A stretch of DNA of 64,000 nt, from positions 1 to 64,000 of the forward strand of contig NZ_AWZV01000026.1 in assembly GCF_000472545.1 (NCBI RefSeq), given 5' to 3'. Positions 45,220 through 54,652 of this stretch are shown here, one piece after another. Numbering within the stretch: the first letter of the stretch is position 1; the number at the start of each line of letters is the position of its first letter. This DNA comes from Burkholderia sp. WSM2232. Its GTDB lineage: Bacteria; Pseudomonadota; Gammaproteobacteria; Burkholderiales; Burkholderiaceae. The translations under genes and the position numbers were made by a program. A model generated the notes under the pieces. That model was given only the letters and a program-made list of their open reading frames with translations, made no database searches and was not told the origin of the DNA.

Positions 45220-46176
45220 TTGAAACCTTCGTCGCCTCGTCACGGCCGCCGCCATTTTTCGCTCGCGGCCGCCTCCGCGGTACTCGCCGCCTGCACCACG
45301 GCGGGCAGCAAAACCGACGGCCAGTCGTCGTCGAATAAAGGCACCGCCGCGCCCGCAGCCAATACGCCGCCGCTCGACAAGCCGCAGCGGCCGCTGCGCG
45401 TTGCCCTCGCGCTCGGCGGCGGCGCGGCGCGCGGCTTCGCGCACATCGGCGTGATCAAGGCGCTGGAGGCGCGCAACGTTCAGGTGGATCTGGTGGCCGG
45501 CACGAGCGCCGGCTCTGTGGTCGGCGCGCTTTACGCGTCGGGCATGAACGGCTTTGCGCTGAACAAGCTCGCGCTCACCATGGACGAAGCGTCGATCAGC
45601 GACTGGGCCATGCCGTTTCGCACGCGGGGCTTTTTGCAAGGCATCGCATTGCAGAATTATCTGAACACCACGCTCAACAACCGGCCTATCGAAAAGATGG
45701 TCAAGCCGCTGGGGGTCGTCGCCACCGACCTGAAAACCGGCCAGCCGATTCTTTTCCAGCGCGGCAACACGGGCGTCGCGGTACGGGCGTCATGCAGCGT
45801 GCCGTCCATCTTCGAGCCGGTGAAGATCGGCGGTCATGAATATGTGGACGGCGGCCTCGTGAGTCCCGTGCCGGCGTCGTTTGCGCGCAAGATGGGGGCG
45901 GACTTCGTGATCGCGGTGGACATTTCGCAGCGCCCTGAAAGCGGTCTCACGGCCAGTTCGTTCGACGTGCTCATGCAGACCTTCACGATCATGGGCCAGA
46001 CGATCAAGGCGTACGAGCTCGACAAGTATGCGGACATCGTGGTCCGGCCGAACCTCGCGGCTATGAGCGGCAGCGACTTCTCTCAGCGCAACGCCGCGAT
46101 TCTCGCGGGTGAAGAAGCCGTCGCCAGGATCATGCCGGAGTTGCAACGCAAGCTGGCGGCGAGCCGGGCGGCTTAG
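45220..46176 (+). CDS. patatin-like phospholipase, predicted lipoprotein
   Basis: 318 residues from the TTG at 45220, which has GGAG 6 nt upstream; a TTG at 45205 lies before that site. The N-terminus GRRHFSLAAASAVLAAC has a twin-Arg-like pair and a lipobox with Cys25, so export as a lipoprotein is likely. Patatin signatures are complete: oxyanion loop GGGAARG (67-72), nucleophile Ser97 in GTSAGS, and the catalytic Asp210 in VDGGLVSPVP. Probably an esterase or phospholipase A of the RssA/YchK type. The stop is inside a 10-bp repeat. Confidence 0.9.
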   Translation: MKPSSPRHGRRHFSLAAASAVLAACTTAGSKTDGQSSSNKGTAAPAANTPPLDKPQRPLRVALALGGGAARGFAHIGVIKALEARNVQVDLVAGTSAGSVVGALYASGMNGFALNKLALTMDEASISDWAMPFRTRGFLQGIALQNYLNTTLNNRPIEKMVKPLGVVATDLKTGQPILFQRGNTGVAVRASCSVPSIFEPVKIGGHEYVDGGLVSPVPASFARKMGADFVIAVDISQRPESGLTASSFDVLMQTFTIMGQTIKAYELDKYADIVVRPNLAAMSGSDFSQRNAAILAGEEAVARIMPELQRKLAASRAA

Positions 46177-46224
46177 GGCGGCTTAGGGCGGCTCGGGGCG
46201 GCTGGGGCGAATTAGGGCGGCTCG
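46166..46224. repeat. 10-bp tandem repeat spanning the patatin stop codon
   Basis: Units of GGGCGGCTTA (46166-46175, 46176-46185), then diverged copies GGGCGGCTCG, GGGCGGCTG, GGGCGAATTA and GGGCGGCTCG to 46224. The stop TAG is at 46174-46176. Confidence 0.9.
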
Positions 46225-46336
46225 TGACGGATCAGAGCGGTGTAACGAGGCTCAGCTCGGCTCAGTGCGGTTCAGGACCGAGGGCCGCGCTAATCGGCGG
46301 CTCTTGAAGTAGCCCACACGCCAGCCGCGCAAACGC

Positions 46337-46370
46337 AAAAAAGCCTGCTTCTTACGAAGCAGGCTTTTTT
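46337..46370. terminator. bidirectional terminator between patatin and NlpC/P60 genes
   Basis: A perfect 15-bp inverted repeat, AAAAAAGCCTGCTTC (46337-46351) and GAAGCAGGCTTTTTT (46356-46370), with loop TTAC. It serves both convergent genes. Confidence 0.95.
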
Positions 46371-46403
46371 GGTCTGCGCGCCAGAACCGCCGGCCGGCAA
46401 AAA

Positions 46404-47072
46404 TCAGTTATTGCCGCCGATAGTCGCGTTCACGCGCTTGCGCAGATCTTCGCCGCCCTGATACGACGTCTCGATGCGACGCGCGCCGGTGAAGCGTTTT
46501 TCCCAGTAGCCGTCGTCCATGTCGTCGACACGGATCGTGCTGCCCGTGGACGGCGAATGCACGAACTTGTTGTCACCGATATAAATGCCGACGTGCGAGA
46601 AGGTACGGCGCATCGTATTGAAGAACACCAGATCGCCCGGCTTCAGATCGCTCACGCGGACCTTTTCGCCGACGCGGCTCATTTCTTCGGCACGGCGCGG
46701 CAGAGCCATGCCCAACGTGTCCTGGAACACGTAGCGGACAAAACCGCTGCAATCGAGCCCCGAATCCGGCGTATTGCCGCCCCAGCGGTAGCGAACGCCG
46801 ATCATGTTCAGCGCGCCGACCACCACGTCGCCCGCTTTGCCGGCCATGCCGGAGAGGAATGACCGGGCGCCGCTTTCGGTATTGCCGGAGAGCGCTTGGG
46901 TACTGGAGGAAGAGGACGAGGAATTCGCCGTGTTGCTCGGCGAAAAAGAGGCATTCTGATTGAAACTGCTTACTTCGTCGGCGAAAGCGCCGGGAGCTGC
47001 TGCGATCAAGACGCCAATGAACATCCCGGCGACGGCGCGCGTGCAAGCCTGGGTCAGATTTCTGTGCTGCAT
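46404..47072 (-). CDS. NlpC/P60-family cell-wall endopeptidase
   Basis: 222 residues. Signal peptide (about 1-31, cleavage after AFA), a Ser/Asn-rich linker with seven consecutive Ser (about 51-57), then the NlpC/P60 domain. Catalytic Cys108 in LDCSGFVRYVF, His160 in TFSHVGIYIG and a third His172 in KFVHSP. Cleaves peptide cross-links or stems in peptidoglycan in the periplasm. It lies downstream of yejF on the same strand with a 137-nt gap. Confidence 0.93.
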   Translation of the reverse strand: MQHRNLTQACTRAVAGMFIGVLIAAAPGAFADEVSSFNQNASFSPSNTANSSSSSSSTQALSGNTESGARSFLSGMAGKAGDVVVGALNMIGVRYRWGGNTPDSGLDCSGFVRYVFQDTLGMALPRRAEEMSRVGEKVRVSDLKPGDLVFFNTMRRTFSHVGIYIGDNKFVHSPSTGSTIRVDDMDDGYWEKRFTGARRIETSYQGGEDLRKRVNATIGGNN

Positions 47073-47209
47073 TGGTCGGTAGTTTTTGCTAAAGAATCAG
47101 GAGTCTACGGAAAAAAGTTTGGTCGATACTAGCCAGTAAGTATTCACGTGTCAAAACAAATAGAAAAATACAATCGAGACACGCACCCAATTGGTGAAAG
47201 GGTGAAAAA

Positions 47210-48883
47210 TCAATGGTCCAACGCGGCTTTCAGGAGCTTTCGAGTGTAGGGGTGCGACGCCGTCGCAAAGATCTTCTCAACGTCTCCACTTTCGACGATA
47301 GAACCGTTTTGCATGACCGCGACGCGATGCGCCATCGCCCCGATCACCGCGAGATCGTGGCTGATGAAAACGAAGCCGAGGTTGTACTTCTGTTGCAACC
47401 CGGCGAGCAGTTTCAGCACTTGCTGCTGGATCGAAACGTCCAGCGCGCTGGTCGGCTCGTCGAGCACCAGAATGCGCGGCTCGACCACGAGTGCGCGCGC
47501 AATGGCTATGCGTTGGCGCTGCCCGCCCGAAAACTCGTGCGGATAGCGCAGCAGCGCGGTGCGGTCGATGCCGACTTCGCGAAGAACGGCAAGCACCTTG
47601 TCGCGGCGCGCTTGCGGCGACATCTGCGGGCGGTGCAGCGCCAGTCCCTCGCCGACAATCCGCTCGACAGTCTGCCGCGGCGAAAGCGAGCTGAACGGGT
47701 CCTGAAACACCACCTGCATGTGCGAGCGCAACGCCGTCTGCTCCACGCCGCGGTAGCTGCCCAGCGCCCTGCCCTGAAACTCGATTTCGCCATGCGCGGT
47801 GCGCTGCAGGCCGAGCAGCGCCATGGCCAGCGTCGACTTGCCCGAGCCCGATTCGCCGACAATCCCAAGCGTCTCGCCCTGCCGCACCGAAATGTTCGCA
47901 TCGGCGACCGCCCGGAACCGCCCCGAGCGAAACCAGCCGGCAAATCCGGGCAGCTTCGTCTTGAAATCGACGGACACCTCGCGGGCTTCGAGAAGCACCG
48001 GCGCAATAGGCAACACCGGCACGACCGTGCGCTGTGGCCGGCTAGCGAGGAGCCGCTGCGTGTACGGATGCTGCGGCGACTCGAATACCTGCGCCACCGG
48101 TCCGCTTTCGACCAGCACGCCCTTTTCCATGACCGCGATACGCTCGGCAAAATTGCGCACGAGGTTCAGGTCATGGGTGATGAGCAGCACCGCCATGCCG
48201 CGCTTTGCCGCCTCGTCGCGCTGCAGTTCGAGCAGCAGTTCGACTATCTGCGCGCGAATCGTCACGTCGAGCGCGGTGGTCGGCTCGTCCGCGAGCAGCA
48301 GACGCGGCCGGCACGCCAGCGCCATCGCGATCATCGCGCGCTGCCGCTGCCCGCCGGAGAGTTCGTGCGGGTGACTGTTCACGCGCTTGCCCGGCTCGGG
48401 AATGCCCGTGCGCCCGAGCAGCGCGACCGCGCGCTTGCGGCCTTCGGTTGCCGACACGCCGTCGTGCACGACAATCGTCTCGGCAATCTGGTCGCCTACC
48501 GTGTAGAGCGGATTGAGCGCGGTCATCGGCTCCTGAAAGATCATCGCGATGTCCGAGCCGCGCAGGCCGCGCATCTCGCGCTCGGTTTTGGCGAGCAGAT
48601 CCTCGCCGTCGAAACGGATCGAGCCGCTCACCTGCGCGTCGCTCAACAGGCGCAACACCGACAACGCCGTCACACTCTTGCCCGAACCCGATTCGCCGAC
48701 GAGCGCGACGCGCTCGCCGCGCCGGATCGTCAGCGTGACGTCGTTGACGGCGACCGTTTCGCCGAAGCTCACATGAAGATGATTCAGCTCCAGCAGCGGC
48801 ACCGCAGCCCCTGCTGCCCCACCTTCATGCGGCTGATTCGCTTGCCGTTGCGCTTGCTCTCGCGCTTGCCCTTGCGTGCTCAC
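47210..48883 (-). CDS. yejF: peptide ABC transporter ATPase YejF (two fused NBDs)
   Basis: 557 residues with two ABC ATPase domains in tandem. Each has Walker A GESGSGKS; signatures are LSGGQRQR and FSGGQRQR; Walker B are LLADEPTTALD and LVLDEPTSALD. Energises import of oligopeptides bound by YejA; in E. coli this system also takes up microcin C. The GTG start overlaps the yejE stop (GTGA). The first ~28 residues are Gln/Ala/Gly-rich. Confidence 0.95.
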   Translation of the reverse strand: MSTQGQAREQAQRQANQPHEGGAAGAAVPLLELNHLHVSFGETVAVNDVTLTIRRGERVALVGESGSGKSVTALSVLRLLSDAQVSGSIRFDGEDLLAKTEREMRGLRGSDIAMIFQEPMTALNPLYTVGDQIAETIVVHDGVSATEGRKRAVALLGRTGIPEPGKRVNSHPHELSGGQRQRAMIAMALACRPRLLLADEPTTALDVTIRAQIVELLLELQRDEAAKRGMAVLLITHDLNLVRNFAERIAVMEKGVLVESGPVAQVFESPQHPYTQRLLASRPQRTVVPVLPIAPVLLEAREVSVDFKTKLPGFAGWFRSGRFRAVADANISVRQGETLGIVGESGSGKSTLAMALLGLQRTAHGEIEFQGRALGSYRGVEQTALRSHMQVVFQDPFSSLSPRQTVERIVGEGLALHRPQMSPQARRDKVLAVLREVGIDRTALLRYPHEFSGGQRQRIAIARALVVEPRILVLDEPTSALDVSIQQQVLKLLAGLQQKYNLGFVFISHDLAVIGAMAHRVAVMQNGSIVESGDVEKIFATASHPYTRKLLKAALDH

Positions 48884-49986
48884 TGATTTCCTCCTGCGCG
48901 CATCGCGTCGGAGATGCGGGTGTCGAGCGCGTTACGCAGTGCGTCGCCCATGAAAGTCAGCAGCAACAGCATCGCGACCAGCACCCCGAAGGTGGACAGC
49001 GAGATCCACCACGCGTCGAGATTGGCCTTGCCTTGCGCGAGCAGTTCGCCAAGACTGGGTGTGGGCGAAGGCACGCCCAGGCCGAGAAAGTCGAGACTGG
49101 TGAGCGCGAGAATCGCTCCGCTCATGCGAAACGGAAGGAATGTGATGACCGGCGTGAGGCTATTGGGCAGCACATGCCGCCACATGATTTGCCAGTTCGA
49201 CAAACCCATGGCCTTCGCCGCGCGCACATAGTCCTGCTGCCGGTTGCGCAGAAATTCGGCGCGCACGTAATCCGACAACCCGATCCAGCCGAACAGCGAG
49301 AGCAGCACGATAAGCAGAATGAAACCCGGCTCGAAGATGGACGAGAAGATGATCAACAGATAAAGCTCAGGCATCGCGCTCCAGATTTCTATCAGGCGCT
49401 GCCCGACGATATCCGTACGTCCTCCGAAATAACCCTGGACCGCGCCCGCCGCAATACCGAATATCGTGCCGATGAAGGTCAGCACGAGCCCGAATTCCAC
49501 CGAAACACGAAAGCCGTACAGCAGCCGCGCAAACAGATCGCGGCCGCGGTCGTCGGTGCCGAGCCAGTTCTCGCGCGAAGGCGGTGCGGGGTTGGGCGCC
49601 TTCGAAAAATAGTTGAGCGTGTCGTAGTAGTAATGATTCGGCGGATACACGGCGAAGTTGCCGGGCGCACTGAAACGCTGCCTGATGTAGGGGTCGAGAT
49701 AATCCGCCGGCGTCGGAAAATCGCCGCCGAACGTGGTTTCGGCATAGGTGCGAAAAAGCGGAAAATACAAATGCCCGTCGTAGCGCACCACGAGCGGCTT
49801 GTCGTTCGACCACAGCGGCCCCGCCAGGCTTGCCACGAAAGCCGCAACGAACACGATCAGGCTCCAGTAGCCAAGCCGCTGCTGACGAAACCGCTGCCAC
49901 ACGCGGCGCGCGGGCGAAGGCGAGACGAACGCGCGCGCGGGCTCCACGCGGGCTGCTGCATCGGCTGAGAGGCGGGCTCGATTCAT
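48880..49986 (-). CDS. yejE: peptide ABC transporter permease YejE
   Basis: 368 residues from the ATG giving MNRARLSADAA, which overlaps the yejB stop (TGATG). A Pro/Ala/Arg N-terminal region is followed by a first membrane helix (YWSLIVFVAAFVASLAG), a periplasmic segment (SNDKPLVVRYDGHLYFP), then the permease core with the EAA-like loop (ORF segment VRAAKAMGLSNWQIMWRHVLP, given in parts). OppC-type inner-membrane subunit. Confidence 0.95.
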   Translation of the reverse strand: MNRARLSADAAARVEPARAFVSPSPARRVWQRFRQQRLGYWSLIVFVAAFVASLAGPLWSNDKPLVVRYDGHLYFPLFRTYAETTFGGDFPTPADYLDPYIRQRFSAPGNFAVYPPNHYYYDTLNYFSKAPNPAPPSRENWLGTDDRGRDLFARLLYGFRVSVEFGLVLTFIGTIFGIAAGAVQGYFGGRTDIVGQRLIEIWSAMPELYLLIIFSSIFEPGFILLIVLLSLFGWIGLSDYVRAEFLRNRQQDYVRAAKAMGLSNWQIMWRHVLPNSLTPVITFLPFRMSGAILALTSLDFLGLGVPSPTPSLGELLAQGKANLDAWWISLSTFGVLVAMLLLLTFMGDALRNALDTRISDAMRAGGNQ

Positions 49987-51023
49987 CAGCGCTCCAGTTG
50001 TTCGAATTGGATGCGGGGGTCGACCCACACGTAGCAAAGATCGGAAACGAGCTTTGTCGCAAGACCGATCAACGTGAAGAGATACAGCGTGCCGAGCACC
50101 ACTGGATAGTCGCGCCGCACGACCGATTCATACGACAGCAGACCTAGACCGTCGAGCGAGAAAAGCGTCTCGATCAGCAGGCTGCCCGTGAAAAATGCGC
50201 CGATGAAGGCCGCGGGAAAGCCGACGATCAGCGGCAGCATCGCGTTGCGAAACACGTGTTTCCATAGCACCCGTTTCTCCGAAAGACCTTTCGCGCGCGC
50301 AGTCAGCACATACTGCTTGCGAATTTCGTCGAGGAAGGCATTTTTCGTCAGCATCGTGACGACCGCGAAACTGCCGATCACGGAGGCGGTGATCGGCAAT
50401 GCGATGTGCCACAAATAATCGAGAACCTTGCCTACCACACTCAATTGCGCCCAGTTATCCGACGTGAGGTTGCGCAGCGGAAAAAGCTGCAGGAACGTGC
50501 CCCCGCCGAACAGCACCAGCAGCAGCACGCCGAGCACGAAACCCGGAATGGCGTAGCCGATCAGCACAACGAGACTCGTCGCGACGTCGAAGCGCGAACC
50601 GTTGCGCACGGCTTTGGCAATGCCGAGCGGCACCGAGATCAGATAGGTAAGAAAAAACGTCCATAAGCCGATGCTGATCGACACCGGCAGCTTCGACACG
50701 ATCAGCGACCACACGCTCTGATGGCGGAAATAGCTCTGCCCCAGGTCGAACGTCGCAAAGCGCTTGAGCATCAGCATGTAGCGCTCGAGCGGCGGCTTGT
50801 CGAAACCGTACAGCGCCTTCAGTTGCGCAATCTGCTGCGCGTCCACCCCGTTGTGCGAGCGCAGACCGAATGGCACCGCGCCCTCGGCGCCCTTGCGCAG
50901 TTCGTGCTGCATCTGCTCGACAGGGCCGCCAGGCACGAACTGGATCACGACGAAAGTCAGCGTCAACACACCGAGCAACGTCGGAATCATTAGCAACAGG
51001 CGTTTGAGAATGTAGCTCCACAT
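49986..51023 (-). CDS. yejB: peptide ABC transporter permease YejB
   Basis: 345 residues, OppB-type. It begins with WSYILKRLLLMIPTLLGVLTLTFVVIQF, the first helix. A large periplasmic loop contains GPVEQMQHELRKGAEG, followed by five further helices and the loop LTARAKGLSEKRVLWKHV that contacts the ATPase. It lies 64 nt after yejA and overlaps yejE by one base. Confidence 0.95.
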   Translation of the reverse strand: MWSYILKRLLLMIPTLLGVLTLTFVVIQFVPGGPVEQMQHELRKGAEGAVPFGLRSHNGVDAQQIAQLKALYGFDKPPLERYMLMLKRFATFDLGQSYFRHQSVWSLIVSKLPVSISIGLWTFFLTYLISVPLGIAKAVRNGSRFDVATSLVVLIGYAIPGFVLGVLLLVLFGGGTFLQLFPLRNLTSDNWAQLSVVGKVLDYLWHIALPITASVIGSFAVVTMLTKNAFLDEIRKQYVLTARAKGLSEKRVLWKHVFRNAMLPLIVGFPAAFIGAFFTGSLLIETLFSLDGLGLLSYESVVRRDYPVVLGTLYLFTLIGLATKLVSDLCYVWVDPRIQFEQLER

Positions 51024-51087
51024 GGCGGGCGTTCCGTTGCGAGGGCGGTGATTGGATGACTATAGCGCGCGGCTTGCATGCAGCAGA

Positions 51088-53043
51088 TCACTGCGACTGA
51101 GCACGGTTCGCCTGTTGCGGCTGTGCGAACCACCATGTCGACGTGATCCAGCCTTCGGCCCCATAGTACAGGGGCAGTGTTGCCGGCCACGCCAGCCCGC
51201 GCTTGAATGCCACACGGTGCGTCGCGCTGTACCAGTGCGGCACGGCGTAGTAGCCGTGCATCAGCACGCGATCGAGCGCATGCGTCGCATCGAGCAGTTG
51301 CTCGCGCGTCTGCGCCTGCACGAGCGCGCGCAGGATCGCGTCCACCGCAGGCGACTTCAATCCAATCACGTTGTCCGAGCCATGAGTGTCCGCCGCCTTG
51401 CTGCCGAAGCGCTCGATCTGTTCGGAGCCCGGCACCTGCACGTCCGGCATGCGGATAGTCGTGGTGTCGAAGTCGAATGCGTCGAGGCGCTTCTGGTACA
51501 CCGCGTAATCGGCGACGCGAAATGTCGCGGTTATCCCGAGCTTCTGCAGGTTGCGGATAAAGGTCGCGACAATCGGCTCCATTTGCGCGGCCGAACCCGA
51601 GTCGTCGAGTATTTCGAACTGAAACGGTTCGCCCTTGGCATTACGCAGCGCGCCGTCGCGGTAGGTCCAACCGGCCTCTTGCAACAACGCACGCGCTTGC
51701 AGCAGATTCGCGCGCAACGAGCCGGGCGGATCGGTGTCGGGCTGCTTCGGCGGCGGGCCGAACACCGCGGGGTCGAGCTTAGCGCGCCACGGTTCGAGCA
51801 GCGCCAATTCGCCTGGCGACGGCAGGCCCTTTGCCTGCAGATCCGTGTTGGCAAAGAAACTGTCGATGCGCGTGTACTGATTGAAGAACAACTGCCGGTT
51901 CAGCCACTGGAAGTCGAGCGCGAGATCGAGTGCCTTGCGCACGCGCACGTCCTGAAACAGCGGCCGCCGCGTGTTGAGCATGAAGCCCTGCATGCCCGTG
52001 CCGTTGTGTTGCGGGAACACTTTCTTGATGAGCTCGCCGCTGTCGAACTTCTTGCCCACGTCGCGCCGCACCCAGTTGCGCGCCACATATTCGACAAGGG
52101 CGTCGTATTCGCCGGCCTTGAAGGCCTCGAGCCGCGCGACGCTATCGGAGTACAGCTTGTAGACGATGCGATCGAAGTTGTACATGCCGACGCGCACTGG
52201 CAACGCCGCTCCCCAGTACTCCGGATTGTAGCGATAGGTAATCGTACGCCCGTTGTCGTAGCTTTCGATCAGGTAGGGGCCACTGCCAATCGGCTTTTCG
52301 AACGCCATTTGATCGAATGGAATGCGACTGCCGTCGGGCTTCATCCCCCATTTGCGAGAGAACACCGGCATGCCGCCCGCAAGCAACGGCAACTCGCGAT
52401 TGCGTTGCTGGAAATCGAACCGTACCGTGTGCGCATCGACGACAACCGCGCGCGTGATCTGCCCGAAGATCGACATGAATTGCGGCGCGGCCTGCGGACT
52501 CTTGAGCGTGTCGAGCGAGTACTTGACGTCGTCTGCCGTAACGGGGTCACCATTCGAGAAACGCGCACGCGGGTTGATATGGAAGGTGGTCGACAAGCCG
52601 TCGGCCGCGACCTTAATGTCGTCGGCGAGCAGCCCGTATGCGGAGGCCACTTCGTCGCTGCTGCCCGTCGTCAGACTCTCGAACAGCAGGTCCACGCCGG
52701 GCGCCGTGTTGCCGCGCAACGTGAACGGATTGAATTTGTCGAAGCTGGTCAGACGGCTCGGATTGGCCAGCACGAGCGTGCCGCCCTTCGGCGCATCCGG
52801 GTTCACGTAGTCGAAATGCCTGAAGTCCGCCGGATATTTCGGCTCGCCGTATTGCGCGATGGCATGGACCGCGTGAGCCGATGGCGCCGCAAACAGACCC
52901 GCGGTGACGAGCACACCGCACAGCGCCGCGACGCCTGCTGTGCGCGATGAACCTGACACGACCGCCCTACCGACGCCCGAGAGCCTGCGAACGACACGTT
53001 GAAGTGCACGAGGCGATGGAACCCGTCGCGAGCCAGTTGTCAT
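51088..53043 (-). CDS. yejA: periplasmic peptide-binding protein YejA
   Basis: 651 residues from the ATG at 53043. A long basic N-region then a hydrophobic core (AALCGVLVTAGLFAAPSAHA) form a signal peptide, cleaved probably after AHA. The mature part is an SBP_bac_5 solute-binding domain, starting HAIAQYGEPKYPADFRHFDYVNPDAPKGG, the YejA pattern (shown in part). Delivers peptides to YejBEF. First gene of the operon. Confidence 0.93.
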   Translation of the reverse strand: MTTGSRRVPSPRALQRVVRRLSGVGRAVVSGSSRTAGVAALCGVLVTAGLFAAPSAHAVHAIAQYGEPKYPADFRHFDYVNPDAPKGGTLVLANPSRLTSFDKFNPFTLRGNTAPGVDLLFESLTTGSSDEVASAYGLLADDIKVAADGLSTTFHINPRARFSNGDPVTADDVKYSLDTLKSPQAAPQFMSIFGQITRAVVVDAHTVRFDFQQRNRELPLLAGGMPVFSRKWGMKPDGSRIPFDQMAFEKPIGSGPYLIESYDNGRTITYRYNPEYWGAALPVRVGMYNFDRIVYKLYSDSVARLEAFKAGEYDALVEYVARNWVRRDVGKKFDSGELIKKVFPQHNGTGMQGFMLNTRRPLFQDVRVRKALDLALDFQWLNRQLFFNQYTRIDSFFANTDLQAKGLPSPGELALLEPWRAKLDPAVFGPPPKQPDTDPPGSLRANLLQARALLQEAGWTYRDGALRNAKGEPFQFEILDDSGSAAQMEPIVATFIRNLQKLGITATFRVADYAVYQKRLDAFDFDTTTIRMPDVQVPGSEQIERFGSKAADTHGSDNVIGLKSPAVDAILRALVQAQTREQLLDATHALDRVLMHGYYAVPHWYSATHRVAFKRGLAWPATLPLYYGAEGWITSTWWFAQPQQANRAQSQ

Positions 53044-53148
53044 AAGCGCCTTGGTGTCATTGGACAATTCGTGGTGAGGGGATTCTACCCAATAAATCCA
53101 CCTGAACCGTAAGCCCACACGGCTGCCAGGCCGACTGGCGAAGCCATG

Positions 53149-53170
53149 AAAAAACCGCCCTTTCGGGCGG
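53149..53170 (-). terminator. terminator after the Pro-rich secreted protein
   Basis: CCGCCC (53155-53160), loop TTTC, GGGCGG (53165-53170); the A6 run on the left gives a T6 tail on the minus strand. Confidence 0.88.
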
Positions 53171-53203
53171 CCTCTGTCTTCGCTGATGAATCTTTGCTGC
53201 GGC

Positions 53204-53551
53204 TCAGTGCCAGCCGCGACCGTGATCGTAGTGATCGCGGCGATAGTCGTAACGACCCGGCGGATGATGACGGTACCAGTCGTCGCGCGCCCAGTAGCGA
53301 CGGCCGTCCCAATAGCGGTCGCCGTGCCAGCCGATCACGATGGCGGGAGCGCCGTAATAGACGGGCGCGGGCTGGTACACGACCGGCGGCGGAGGCGGCG
53401 GAGGCGGGGCATAAACCGGAGCCGGCGCCACATAGACGGGCGCGGGAATGCCGATATTTACGCCGATGTTGACCCCGCCGGCCATTGCTGCACCTGACGC
53501 GCTCAACGCTGCAGTCCCAAGCAGAAGCAGAACAAAACGAGCGGACTTCAT
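53204..53551 (-). CDS. small secreted Pro/Tyr-rich protein, function unknown
   Basis: 115 residues. A clear signal peptide (about 1-24, ASGAAMA) is followed by VNIGVNIGIPAPVYVAPAPVY, a run of eight Pro, PAPVYYGAPAIVIGWHGDRYW and a C-terminal Arg/Tyr/Asp/His-rich part. Similar small proteins with P-X-P-V stretches are common in Burkholderia and have no known role; periplasmic or outer-membrane associated by inference. Monocistronic with its own terminator. Confidence 0.85.
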   Translation of the reverse strand: MKSARFVLLLLGTAALSASGAAMAGGVNIGVNIGIPAPVYVAPAPVYAPPPPPPPPVVYQPAPVYYGAPAIVIGWHGDRYWDGRRYWARDDWYRHHPPGRYDYRRDHYDHGRGWH

Positions 53552-54025
53552 CGATCACCCTTGGAAGAATGTGTGGTTGGCGGAAATATAGCGCAAGGCG
53601 GCGCGCGGCGTATTTCAACTTTGTAATAACTGATGCATAAGATCGCAGCCGGGGCGAGAGGTTACTTTCCGTTACATTCCTGCGATGGCATCGGAACCGA
53701 CGTAGCGACTAAGCGAGGCTGTGCAACGGTTGCAGCTCCAGGACATCAATTGCGTGGAAATAACGGAAATTAGTTCGGAACCCGAATCAAGATGAACTCC
53801 GCGTCGCCGCCCGCATGAGTATTGCCGGCGGTTGTCATGTCACGCAAATTCATCAGGTACGGCTACCTAATCGCGCGCCCATATCGCCCGGACCCGTGTG
53901 GGTGCCCAGATGCTCGCCAGCGCATTGCAAACGCCGACATATCGCACCTCCTGTTAGACGGCAAACACCGAGGTGAGATTTTTTCCTGGGCTTATCTGGA
54001 GCGGCTTGCGAAGGCCGAGCGACGA
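53552..54025. other. 474-nt region without a supportable gene
   Basis: Lies between the start of the Pro-rich protein (-) and the end of the methyltransferase gene (-). Less GC-rich than its surroundings at the left. Open frames here have no recognisable domain or good start. Confidence 0.4.
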
Positions 54026-54652
54026 TCAACGATGTGCAACGCGCTTCTCGAACGCGAGCCGCGTCCACGTGACGCCGGCGCGCCGGTTGCCTGGCTGAAC
54101 CGAAGGCATCAACAATTGCAGCACGGGTTCAAGACCCGAGGCACTCGCAAGCCCGATTGTCTCCCGCGCGCAGACTTCGAACACGCGGCGCCCCGCGGGG
54201 GCAGGTCCATGACGAAGAGACATGATCAACCTTCCGCCATCCCGTAGCAGACCGCTCACGCGCGGCATCGCGCGGCAACGCTGCTCGCGATCCAGGTGCA
54301 TCCACACAGCAGTGAGCATCACCAGATCAAATGTGTCCTGTCTTGAGCCGACGATCGCGAGATCGGGCAGGCTGTCGTCGATCCACTCGACGCGCGACGA
54401 CCGATGCAGATCGCTGGCCGCGCTGCGCAGTTCGTCTACGGGTTCCACGGCAACGACCGCGTGTCCCATCGCGGCCAACGCCGCTGCATCGGTTCCGACT
54501 CCAGCGCCGACGTCGAGAACGCGGGACGGCACGGTTGGCAACAGGTGCAAAACCGGCGCATGACGATCTGAGAATGAAATGCCCCGCCACTGACGGATAA
54601 GCACGCCCGCCTCTTCCGCGTAGCCTTCCGTTCCGCTGGCGTTAGTGGACAT
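54026..54652 (-). CDS. class I SAM-dependent methyltransferase
   Basis: 208 residues. Motif I is VLDVGAGVGTDAAALAAMGH (about 46-65), then VVAVEPVDELR with the acidic residue that binds the SAM ribose, LVMLTAVWMHLD (motif for catalysis) and LRDGGRLIMSLRHGP. A typical Methyltransf_11/25 fold; substrate unknown. It is alone, with about 400 nt without a gene on each side, which suggests recent insertion or loss around it. Confidence 0.88.
   Translation of the reverse strand: MSTNASGTEGYAEEAGVLIRQWRGISFSDRHAPVLHLLPTVPSRVLDVGAGVGTDAAALAAMGHAVVAVEPVDELRSAASDLHRSSRVEWIDDSLPDLAIVGSRQDTFDLVMLTAVWMHLDREQRCRAMPRVSGLLRDGGRLIMSLRHGPAPAGRRVFEVCARETIGLASASGLEPVLQLLMPSVQPGNRRAGVTWTRLAFEKRVAHR

Noticed and set aside
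51052..52950. 632-codon open frame antisense to yejA
   Set aside because: Arg/His/Ala/Leu-rich mirror frame; yejA on the other strand has a signal peptide and a full binding-protein domain.
53822..54247. 141-codon open frame in the gap before the methyltransferase
   Set aside because: Overlaps the methyltransferase gene on the opposite strand and shows no domain or good ribosome-binding site.
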